Part shown: positions 1 to 5,582 of the stretch, in pieces | Position numbering within the stretch: position 1 is the first letter of the stretch | Layout: every line of letters begins with the position of its first letter | Assembly: GCA_934693135.1 (NCBI GenBank) | Contig: CAKUVA010000048.1 | Location: forward strand, 1-5,582 | Length of the DNA: 5,582 bases | Reading direction: 5' to 3' | Origin: an uncultured Bacteroidales bacterium | GTDB lineage: Bacteria; Bacteroidota; Bacteroidia; Bacteroidales; UBA932 | Position numbers and translations under genes: made by a program | Notes under the pieces: model-generated | What the model saw: only the letters and a program-made list of their open reading frames with translations | Databases searched by the model: none | What the model was told of the DNA's origin: nothing

Positions 1-53
1 AGTGCAATCATAGTCTATTTTCTTATGTGATCTCCTCTGAATAATGGTTGACA

Positions 54-77
54 TTTCAGACGGACGTTTGAAAACGT
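54..77 (+). repeat. 24-nt direct repeat, copy 1 (palindromic core)
   Basis: This 24-nt stretch begins TTTCAGACGG and ends in the core ACGTTT-GA-AAACGT (64-77), two 6-bp inverted arms around a 2-nt spacer. It recurs without mismatch and in the same orientation at 5506-5529; the flanking bases differ on both sides, so the identity is confined to 24 nt. It lies 90 nt upstream of the small peptide gene at 168, in the leader of the plus-strand operon. The palindromic core suggests a binding site for a dimeric protein, but a recombination or insertion border is also possible. The identity is seen directly; the function is inferred. Confidence 0.85.
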
Positions 78-113
78 TGGAAAAACGACACTACAGACAT
101 CAGTCCGAAAACG
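57..113 (+). promoter_or_regulatory. Operon leader with two spaced CAGAC-N8-GAAAACG units
   Basis: Inside the leader the pattern CAGAC, eight bases, GAAAACG occurs at 57-76 (within the 24-nt repeat) and again at 94-113, with the same internal spacing and a period of 37 nt. The eight middle bases differ. This looks like a strong and a degenerate copy of one binding site upstream of the three-gene operon. No convincing Bacteroidetes TAnnTTTG box was found between these units and the start at 168, so the actual promoter is not located. Bases 1-53 show nothing recognisable. Confidence 0.3.
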
Positions 114-167
114 CATGAAAAATAGTACTAACAAGGCATGAGAAAACAACCAAAAAAATCAATAAAC

Positions 168-305
168 ATGGAAAAGAGAATCATGAATTACGAGGCTCCT
201 GAAGCTACAGTCTTCGGAGTCGAGACACAGAATTGTTTCGCATCGGGTGGTGTGAGTACACAAAACTTTTCTGATTTCGAAGAAGATGAAGGAAGTTGGA
301 TTTAA
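168..305 (+). CDS. Small acidic peptide with Ala-Ser-Gly-Gly motif, precursor-like, function unknown
   Basis: This is a 45-aa reading frame starting at ATG 168 after an A-rich leader and ending at TAA 303-305. ATG 183 (Met6) is an alternative start. The order is a short basic start (EKR), a Tyr-Glu-Ala-Pro motif at 8-11, a hydrophobic stretch TVFGV (14-18), a single Cys23 followed by Phe-Ala-Ser-Gly-Gly (24-28), and a 17-residue tail rich in Asp and Glu ending Gly-Ser-Trp-Ile. There is no signal peptide or membrane segment. The stop lies 13 nt before the next gene's preferred start, so the two are almost certainly co-transcribed. From memory, short hypothetical proteins with a YxxP start and an (A/S)SG middle are frequent in Bacteroidales beside surface-protein genes; I know of no assigned function. 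The Gly-Gly followed by a short tail resembles a double-glycine leader/core junction, but no C39 peptidase, ABC exporter or modifying enzyme is in the window. It could also be a leader peptide for the operon. Confidence 0.6.
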   Translation: MEKRIMNYEAPEATVFGVETQNCFASGGVSTQNFSDFEEDEGSWI

Positions 306-318
306 AAAGCAGAAACTT

Positions 319-2322
319 ATGAAAAAGACATTTATTGCAATATCTGCTTTAGCATTGATAGTATCTTGTGCTAAAGAAATTTCTCCAGTCCAGTCTGGCT
401 CAACAGACGGCATTGATGTTCGTGAACTATCTGCAACGATCGTGGACAATGAGACAAAAGCTGCCTTGAATGGAAAATCTGTTGCTTGGGAACAAGGAGA
501 TAAACTGCTTATTTTTAATGATAAAGGTAATAATAACAATGTTTCTGGGAAAGACCATGCTGCCTTTATTTATAGCATAAAGAATGAAAGCATTGAAAAT
601 AATGGAAGGAGTGCATCTTTCGTAGCCGAAGAGCCTGTTAACTCTAATGAATATATTCTTGCACTGTATCCCTATATTGAGAAACCATTATACGTCAATG
701 GCCATAATAATGGCTCGTCCACAGATGCCAATGGTAGAGGTTTTCGCCAGTATATCCCTACAGAGCAACATTATGTGAAAGATGGTGTCGCAAGTGGAAT
801 CATTCCTATGATGGCTTATGCGCAGATTTCTACAGAAAAAAAACCAGAATTGAAATTTAACTATGGCGCAGGTATTGTTCAACTGAACCTTACATCTTCT
901 AAAAATCAGAAAGTGAAGAAAATCCGTCTTAACACGACATATTCTGGAGTTGAAAACGTAGAGAACAAAGATGTAGTCGGATCATTCTGTACTGGCTCAT
1001 TCTATTTCTATGAGAAATCTGTAATAAAAGATTGGGATGCATATTACGGAAAAAATTCCAATTCAAATAGATTTGCATATGCTGATATAGTTTGTGATAC
1101 GCCGGTAGAATTGAATGACAAACCTACTGCATTCAATTTTGTTGTCTCAGGACAAAAATATACATCTTTTGCTTTTGTCATTGAATTTGAAGATGGTTCT
1201 TCTTATACTCTTGCTAAAGGGTCCACTACAGAAATTAAGAAAGGACATATATATAGGCTTCCTTCAGTCAATACAAGTGACTTCGACAAAACAACGACTG
1301 TCATAATTGACGATGTAACTGAGATCTCTATAGAAGGACTGACCTCAACAGAGGTAAACTCCTCTATAAAAGTCAGTTCTTCAGCTGAAAACAAGATTAT
1401 CCCTGCTACAACGCTTGCTCTTATCGCAAATAAAGTTAAGCAATGCGCTTCACCTGTTTCTGTAGACTTTAGCAATGTCAATCTTGCTGATGACGGAAAG
1501 GGAAATGTTATCATGCCTACAGTATTTGCGGAAAACAGCAAACTCGGTGCAATCATACTTCCAGCAAATACGACTACTTTGCCAACAGGTTGTTTCAAGG
1601 ATTGTGTAAACCTCAAATCTGCTACTCTTAACGAAGGATTGCTGACAACTCAGGGGACTATATTTTGGAATGATAACGAAAATGTCGGTACTCTCAACTT
1701 GCCAAAATCTTTCGCTAAATATGGCAGTTGTGGACTTGCATGGTGTGAAGCATTTACTGTTACAGAAGGGAATGTAAATGGTTTCTATGCAAAAGATGGT
1801 GTATTATTCAAAAAAACGACACTTGCACAATATCCTAAATTTAAGTCTGGAACATCTTATACAATACCAGATGGGATAACTGAAATTAATCAACATGCTT
1901 TTTATGCAAATAAAGATCTTACGGAAATCATTTTCCCTGCTAGTGTTACAACAGTCTTGCCACAAGCTTTCCATGGTAGCCGTAATCTCAATGTTATAGA
2001 TCTTTCTGCTATCGGTGCTGGTAATGCAGCTCCTGTTGCATTCAAGTACAATGAGACTACAATTAGTGATGCTGGAGCTAATGTCGGAGCAGATGCAAAA
2101 GATAAAAAAATTATTCTACCGAACCATGATGCAACTAACTCGGCTGAGAGTATCATCGCAAAGTATATTGCTGCTGGTTGGTCTGTTCTTATAAATGGAA
2201 AGGACGAATATGGGACCTCATATGGCTGGCATCTTTATATTGATGGCGAAGAAGTGACGGATTCGCAGATATCTTCAGCAATATCGTCTCTTTCAGGTAA
2301 AAAAGTAGATTGGAATCTCTAA
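319..2322 (+). CDS. Lipoprotein: fimbrillin-like N-terminal domain plus BspA-like leucine-rich repeats
   Basis: This 667-aa protein probably sits on the outer membrane or cell surface as an adhesin or binding protein. Residues 1-16 form a lipoprotein signal peptide (MKKTF, hydrophobic core, lipobox LIVSC) with lipidated Cys17. Residues ~38-315 look fimbrillin-like (Mfa/FimA-type β-sandwich): TKAAL at 46-50, WEQGD at 57-61, an ALYPY motif, and the usual end with GHIYRLPSV at ~309-317. Residues ~405-566 carry BspA-type LRR_5 units, with phrases such as KDGVLFKKTTLAQYP, YTIPDGITEINQHAF and LTEIIFPASV. The last ~70 residues are not assigned. An in-frame ATG at 286 is rejected as the start because it overlaps the small peptide gene and puts 11 polar residues before the signal peptide; ATG 319 gives a classic lipoprotein start. 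The acidic surface-export signal after Cys is weak (CAKE), so display outside the cell is likely but unproven. The ligand is unknown. Confidence 0.85.
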   Translation: MKKTFIAISALALIVSCAKEISPVQSGSTDGIDVRELSATIVDNETKAALNGKSVAWEQGDKLLIFNDKGNNNNVSGKDHAAFIYSIKNESIENNGRSASFVAEEPVNSNEYILALYPYIEKPLYVNGHNNGSSTDANGRGFRQYIPTEQHYVKDGVASGIIPMMAYAQISTEKKPELKFNYGAGIVQLNLTSSKNQKVKKIRLNTTYSGVENVENKDVVGSFCTGSFYFYEKSVIKDWDAYYGKNSNSNRFAYADIVCDTPVELNDKPTAFNFVVSGQKYTSFAFVIEFEDGSSYTLAKGSTTEIKKGHIYRLPSVNTSDFDKTTTVIIDDVTEISIEGLTSTEVNSSIKVSSSAENKIIPATTLALIANKVKQCASPVSVDFSNVNLADDGKGNVIMPTVFAENSKLGAIILPANTTTLPTGCFKDCVNLKSATLNEGLLTTQGTIFWNDNENVGTLNLPKSFAKYGSCGLAWCEAFTVTEGNVNGFYAKDGVLFKKTTLAQYPKFKSGTSYTIPDGITEINQHAFYANKDLTEIIFPASVTTVLPQAFHGSRNLNVIDLSAIGAGNAAPVAFKYNETTISDAGANVGADAKDKKIILPNHDATNSAESIIAKYIAAGWSVLINGKDEYGTSYGWHLYIDGEEVTDSQISSAISSLSGKKVDWNL

Positions 2323-2333
2323 ATTAATAAACT

Positions 2334-4241
2334 ATGAGAAGGGCTTTATTTTGGCTCCTCACGATGATTGTTGCTGTCGGCTGCGCTAAAGTCAATGAGT
2401 GCGGCGGACAGCAATTTGATTCTGACGGGCAATTAATACCTGTCAATGTTAAGTCAATGCTCAATGTCACTTCTACTAAGACATCATTGTCTGAAGGTTT
2501 AGGAGATTACAAAATAAATTGGGAAGAAGGTGATAAGATAGGCATGTATATAAGTGGTAGACAAAGCAATGTGTTGCTTGAATATGACAAGGGAACTTCT
2601 GGAGATTTTTCCGGTTATATAAAGGGTGGTTATCCGAAATCTACAGCAAATATTGAATATGTAGGCTATTACCCATATAGAAATGCCGATAAATCAGGAA
2701 CTATAAGCGCATTATTGAACAGGATTCAGACGGCTCCGTTTGATTCTACATTGGATTACATGGTATCTGAGAAATTTTCTGCTCCATATAATGAAAGCGA
2801 AATGCCTTCTGTAAGATTTAAATTTTCCAATCATCTTTTCAGTATCATTAAAATCTCTGTTATTAATGATCTGGAATCACTGAAGAATGAGAAACTTACT
2901 GCTGTTATGCTGTCATCTGATAATACTGTTTTGAGCGGATATTTTTCGTTCAATCCATTAGATGATTGCAATGCAGTTTTTAGCAAAGACAAGTCTGAAA
3001 CATATAATGAAGTAGTATCTGTATATCCTGAAGATAAACAGCCTATACTCGGCATTGGGAAAGAACACGTTCTGTATTTTATTGTTAATTCCACACAAAT
3101 ACCAGATTTAAAAGTAACGGTTTCGACTACAGATGGGCATGCAAGAGTTTTTCAAGCAAAATCTCTTGTAACTCTTGAAAGAAATATGGTACTTGAGCCA
3201 GAAACTTTGGAACTATCCAAAGCAAACAAAATCATTGTTCATAAGGTTATGGCATTATGGGGTGACAGTATTACTGCAGCATTGACCTATAGGTATTCTA
3301 TTCAGCGTGAGCTCGAGCCTTTTTGGACTGTAATCAAATGTGGCGTAAATGGAGATAATTCCCTCGGAATCGCAGCTCGACAAGGTGGAATTCAATTTGT
3401 TACGGGCAAGGATTTTACCATCAATGACGGAACGACACAGGTGGATTTCGGAGGATTCTTTACAAGAGAGAATCTATTCGGCGAGACAGTGGATGAAAAT
3501 GATGTGGATATTTTCTACAATGTTAGTTTTACTCCTTGGTTTAACCATCCTTTGCGCTCTCCTTGGATAAATCCTATACGGATTGAATTACCTAATGGTG
3601 GTTATATTGATTGCGAGACATCATTGCATGCTAGCGGTGTCTATTGTCTTGTGCCTACGGGAGATTATACTAGTTCGTACCCTATTTATATTCCAAAAGG
3701 CAGTAAGTTTAATTCTTATGGCTCAAGAATTCTTGACAATGCAGATATGACGATTATCTATTCTGGAACGAATGGAGGATATCGTGGAGAAACAGATGCT
3801 TTTGGACATTATACGGGATATGATCAACTTATACATCAGCAGAAAGCGATGGTAAATCATCTGAAGAAGAAGGAGGCGTATCTTGTGCTCGGATATCATT
3901 TCAATTCGAGTATTACAGGACAAAGAAATGATACAGGAGAGACATATGATATCCAGTATTGGACAGAAGATTATCGTACTACTATGAGCAATGCGTTCGA
4001 GCGCCATTTTCTTGATTTAAAAACAGAAGGAAGCAGAAATGGGGAAAAATTACTTTTGGAGACATCTGTGATAACAAGTGTTAACGATATGTCTCCAGAG
4101 GATCAGAATTATATAAGTAATGAAGAGTTCCCTGCATCGTTTACTGATAATCCTAAATATGATGTTCATCCTAATGAATATGGGAATAGGGCGATTGCAA
4201 TATTGATCAGGGAACGTATGAAAGAACTTGGCTTACTATGA
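2334..4241 (+). CDS. Lipoprotein: fimbrillin-like N-terminal domain plus SGNH/GDSL hydrolase
   Basis: This 635-aa protein is a putative esterase or acylhydrolase anchored in the outer membrane. The lipobox AVGC gives lipidated Cys17. Residues ~37-300 resemble a fimbrillin domain (TKTSL 48-52, WEEGD 63-67, GYYPYR, ending LERNMVLEPETLEL). Residues ~303-635 carry SGNH blocks: block I WGDSIT with nucleophile Ser312; block II with Gly-Val-Asn-Gly at 337-340, followed by a SLGIAARQGG stretch; block III SGTNGG with Asn480; and block V DVHPNEYG with Asp610 and His612. All the expected catalytic residues are therefore present. About 140 residues separate blocks II and III, longer than in compact SGNH enzymes, and contain a Tyr/Pro/Gly-rich, probably β-stranded insertion (~350-475). 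I recall a GDSL subfamily with a similar IAARQG phrase and insertion. The start follows the previous stop by 11 nt, so this is the last gene of the operon. Substrate unknown; deacetylation of glycans is one possibility for a surface SGNH enzyme. The two-domain fusion is notable. Confidence 0.85.
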   Translation: MRRALFWLLTMIVAVGCAKVNECGGQQFDSDGQLIPVNVKSMLNVTSTKTSLSEGLGDYKINWEEGDKIGMYISGRQSNVLLEYDKGTSGDFSGYIKGGYPKSTANIEYVGYYPYRNADKSGTISALLNRIQTAPFDSTLDYMVSEKFSAPYNESEMPSVRFKFSNHLFSIIKISVINDLESLKNEKLTAVMLSSDNTVLSGYFSFNPLDDCNAVFSKDKSETYNEVVSVYPEDKQPILGIGKEHVLYFIVNSTQIPDLKVTVSTTDGHARVFQAKSLVTLERNMVLEPETLELSKANKIIVHKVMALWGDSITAALTYRYSIQRELEPFWTVIKCGVNGDNSLGIAARQGGIQFVTGKDFTINDGTTQVDFGGFFTRENLFGETVDENDVDIFYNVSFTPWFNHPLRSPWINPIRIELPNGGYIDCETSLHASGVYCLVPTGDYTSSYPIYIPKGSKFNSYGSRILDNADMTIIYSGTNGGYRGETDAFGHYTGYDQLIHQQKAMVNHLKKKEAYLVLGYHFNSSITGQRNDTGETYDIQYWTEDYRTTMSNAFERHFLDLKTEGSRNGEKLLLETSVITSVNDMSPEDQNYISNEEFPASFTDNPKYDVHPNEYGNRAIAILIRERMKELGLL

Positions 4242-4312
4242 TGCTCTAAGCTTGAATTGTCATATAGCTCATGTGGCGATGCTACTTGGGCATATATAAA
4301 TAAGTATTGTTT

Positions 4313-4350
4313 AGGGTTCCTCAGGGTTGTGATAACCGTAGGGGAACCCT
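4313..4350. terminator. Stem-loop between convergent genes, probable bidirectional terminator
   Basis: AGGGTTCC (4313-4320) pairs perfectly with GGAACCCT (4343-4350), extendable by a G-U and a C-G pair to 10 bp. A second small hairpin, GGTT-GTGAT-AACC (4325-4337), is nested in the loop. It starts 71 nt after the plus-strand operon's stop and only 6 nt after the minus-strand gene's stop at 4357. Flanking sequence is moderately U-rich in both transcripts (TTGTTAGTT on the plus side, AAACAATACTTATTT read on the minus side), but neither has a long uninterrupted T-run. Position and symmetry favour termination in both directions. Confidence 0.65.
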
Positions 4351-4356
4351 TGTTAG

Positions 4357-5439
4357 TTACAATTCATGCTCGTCTTGTTCTTCTTCAAACTCTGTTATCC
4401 ATGCTTGAAGTTTTTCTTGGAGAATTTTTTTGTCTGGAAGATAGAGCTGATACTGAGCCGCATAGATGTTAGAATCTTTAGGCAAGGTTAATTCGACAAG
4501 TGCATCTTTCTTTTCTTTGCATAATAGAATCCCAATAGTTGGCTTCTCAAAATTTTGTTTCACATTCCGATCATAGTAGTTGACATACATCAACATCTGT
4601 CCGAGATCCTGATGTGTCAGTTTGTCAACTTTGAGGTCAATGAGAACATAGCATTGTAGCAACCTGTTATAGCATACTAAATCCACATAGTAATTATCTT
4701 CATCAAATGTGAATCTTTTTTGACGTTCTTCGAACAAAAAGCCTTTCCCCATTTCTTTAAGGAATAACTGCATCTTGTCTATGATGGCTGTCTCAAGTTT
4801 AGTTTCAGTGTATGATGAATCAGGCTTCAGTCCTGCAAATTCGAGAGTAATCGGGTTCTTTATAATGTCTTCAGGCTTCTGTATTATCTGACCTTCAGTA
4901 GCGAGTCTGAGTATATCTTTTTTGTCTTTGCTAAGTGCAAGACGTTCATAAAGGCTGCTATTTACTTGACGCTGAAGCCAACGAACACTCCAATTTTGCT
5001 TAGCGCATTCAATCTCATAGAAACTACGTGCGGTATTTTCTTCAATGCGCATCAATATCAAATAATGAGACCAACTTAAGACAAATTTGTGTACGCCTTG
5101 TGAAGATGTCGTAGATTTGGTCGACACTGTGGACCCAATTTGCTCTGGCTGAAATATAGAATAGAATTGTCGGCATTTCTTCAATGTCTCTAATGACCAA
5201 CCATTCCCAAATTTTTCCGTAAGCTTGGAAGAAAGATTCTGTAAAATATGTTTTCCATAAGCGGCCTTATGGTTACCTTCTTGTTCTTCTTCCACAATAT
5301 AACGTCCTATCTCATATTTCGTATATACTTCAGTTGTATTGACAGCTGATGCTATACGACCTCTTGCATTCTCTATAAGAGCTGAGATCTTCTCAAATAG
5401 AGCATTTGCCCATGTACTCTCAATTACGTTTTTATCCAT
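4357..5439 (-). CDS. YhcG/DUF1016-family protein with PD-(D/E)xK nuclease domain
   Basis: This 360-aa protein has the layout of the YhcG family. Residues ~10-150 form the helical DUF1016 N-terminal domain (KYEIGRYIVEEEQEG, a YGKHILQNLSSKL stretch, GWSLETLKKCRQFY, then LSWSHYLILMRI and a tryptophan-containing NWSVRWLQRQ segment). Residues ~200-345 form the PD-(D/E)xK-like nuclease domain: Asp253 in YYVDLV, then Asp268-Leu-Lys270 in VLIDLKVD, giving D-x14-D-x-K, with a preceding Glu-rich helix (TETKLETAI). The active-site residues are thus intact. Family members are often found near restriction-modification or mobile loci, but their biological role is poorly defined. ATG 5439 is chosen; a longer frame from TTG 5487 would start within the promoter's upstream element and add 16 residues unlike the family start. 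The gene is convergent with the lipoprotein operon and shares only its terminator, so a functional link is not shown. Confidence 0.88.
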   Translation of the reverse strand: MDKNVIESTWANALFEKISALIENARGRIASAVNTTEVYTKYEIGRYIVEEEQEGNHKAAYGKHILQNLSSKLTEKFGNGWSLETLKKCRQFYSIFQPEQIGSTVSTKSTTSSQGVHKFVLSWSHYLILMRIEENTARSFYEIECAKQNWSVRWLQRQVNSSLYERLALSKDKKDILRLATEGQIIQKPEDIIKNPITLEFAGLKPDSSYTETKLETAIIDKMQLFLKEMGKGFLFEERQKRFTFDEDNYYVDLVCYNRLLQCYVLIDLKVDKLTHQDLGQMLMYVNYYDRNVKQNFEKPTIGILLCKEKKDALVELTLPKDSNIYAAQYQLYLPDKKILQEKLQAWITEFEEEQDEHEL

Positions 5440-5456
5440 AGTGTAAACAATATCAG

Positions 5457-5488
5457 CAAATATAACAAAATATGCATTGGAGACCAAT
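5457..5488 (-). promoter_or_regulatory. Bacteroidetes-type promoter of the YhcG-family gene
   Basis: Read on the minus strand, ATTG (5488-5485) is followed after 20 nt by TATATTTG (5464-5457), a perfect match to the Bacteroidetes -7 consensus TAnnTTTG with a three-of-four match to the -33 TTTG and standard spacing. Transcription should begin about 5450-5453, leaving a leader of roughly 12 nt before ATG 5439. The next upstream in-frame start (TTG 5487) would lie within the -33 box, which decides the start in favour of 5439. Confidence 0.65.
5476..5488. promoter_or_regulatory. 13-nt palindrome overlapping the -33 box, possible operator
   Basis: ATTGG-AGA-CCAAT is a perfect 5-bp inverted repeat with a 3-nt spacer, placed exactly over the -33 element of the nuclease-like gene's promoter. 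A dimeric repressor bound there would block polymerase. The arms are short enough that chance is possible in AT-rich sequence; the regulatory role is inference. Confidence 0.3.
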
Positions 5489-5505
5489 ATTATATCACTC
5501 TTGTT

Positions 5506-5529
5506 TTTCAGACGGACGTTTGAAAACGT
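5506..5529 (+). repeat. 24-nt direct repeat, copy 2 (palindromic core)
   Basis: This is an exact copy of the 24 bases at 54-77, in the same orientation, 5452 nt away. It lies 17 nt upstream of the -33 box of the minus-strand YhcG-family gene, about -54 to -77 from its predicted transcription start, a plausible activator position. On the plus strand it lies 53 nt from the window's end, where a further transcription unit may begin outside view. The rest of 5530-5582 shows no gene and no clear promoter. Confidence 0.85.
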
Positions 5530-5582
5530 AAACTTCTAAGGAGTCTTACACAGCCCAACATCGGGATAAAATTTGATTCACT

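Noticed and set aside
286..318. Upstream in-frame ATG extending the first lipoprotein by 11 residues
   Set aside because: It overlaps the small peptide gene in another frame and places charged residues ahead of an otherwise canonical lipoprotein signal peptide.
836..843. A8 run in the first lipoprotein gene (also A7 runs at 1810-1816 and 2104-2110), as phase-variation tracts
   Set aside because: The runs are short, ordinary for AT-rich Lys/Asn codons, and the frame is intact throughout; nothing supports programmed slippage.
1203..1616. 137-aa open frame on the minus strand, and similar frames at 159-539, 1902-2156, 2831-3094 and 3723-4007
   Set aside because: They lie opposite well-supported genes, show low-complexity or antisense-like composition and no recognisable domain.
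4257..4472. 71-aa plus-strand frame after the operon
   Set aside because: It runs through the terminator stem-loop and the antisense of the YhcG-family gene's 3' end, and no domain is visible.
5440..5487. TTG start extending the YhcG-family protein to 376 aa
   Set aside because: The TTG coincides with the predicted -33 box, and the added segment runs through the -7 box; the ATG at 5439 fits the family N-terminus.
1..5582. Diversity-generating retroelement, CRISPR array, tRNA or transposase
   Set aside because: No reverse transcriptase, template/variable repeat pair, regularly spaced repeats, tRNA fold or transposase motif was found; the only long repeat is the 24-nt pair.

Overview
The window looks like chromosome, or an integrated accessory region, of a Bacteroidales bacterium (Bacteroides/Prevotella type). 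The evidence is AT-rich coding, A-rich leaders in place of Shine-Dalgarno sites, lipoproteins whose mature part begins like fimbrillins (TK-A/T-x-L ... WE-x-GD), a BspA-type leucine-rich repeat, and one good Bacteroidetes promoter (TAnnTTTG with an upstream TTG). The species cannot be fixed from this sequence.

Layout: 1-167 is a non-coding leader holding a 24-nt element (54-77). From 168 to 4241 there is a compact plus-strand operon of three genes. First is a 45-aa acidic peptide (168-305) that is not in the large reading frame. Next, 13 nt later, comes a lipoprotein with a fimbrillin-like N-terminal half and a BspA-like LRR C-terminal half (319-2322). Third, 11 nt later, comes a second lipoprotein joining a fimbrillin-like N-terminal half to an SGNH/GDSL hydrolase domain (2334-4241). 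A stem-loop at 4313-4350 lies between this operon and a convergent minus-strand gene (4357-5439) for a YhcG/DUF1016-family PD-(D/E)xK nuclease-like protein. The promoter of that gene is readable at 5457-5488.

The 24-nt element from the leader recurs exactly, in the same orientation, at 5506-5529, so the two copies bracket all the genes with a period of 5452 nt. Its core is a near-perfect palindrome (ACGTTT-GA-AAACGT). It could be an operator shared by neighbouring transcription units, or a repeat at the borders of an accessory cassette.

Inferred working picture: the three plus-strand genes are co-transcribed and supply two outer-membrane or surface lipoproteins, one with a protein-interaction LRR and one with a putative esterase, together with a small precursor-like peptide ending its first half in Ala-Ser-Gly-Gly. 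The role of the peptide is unknown and it is the most novel element here. The nuclease-like gene is separately transcribed and need not be functionally linked. No RNA genes, CRISPR arrays, transposases or integrases were seen.
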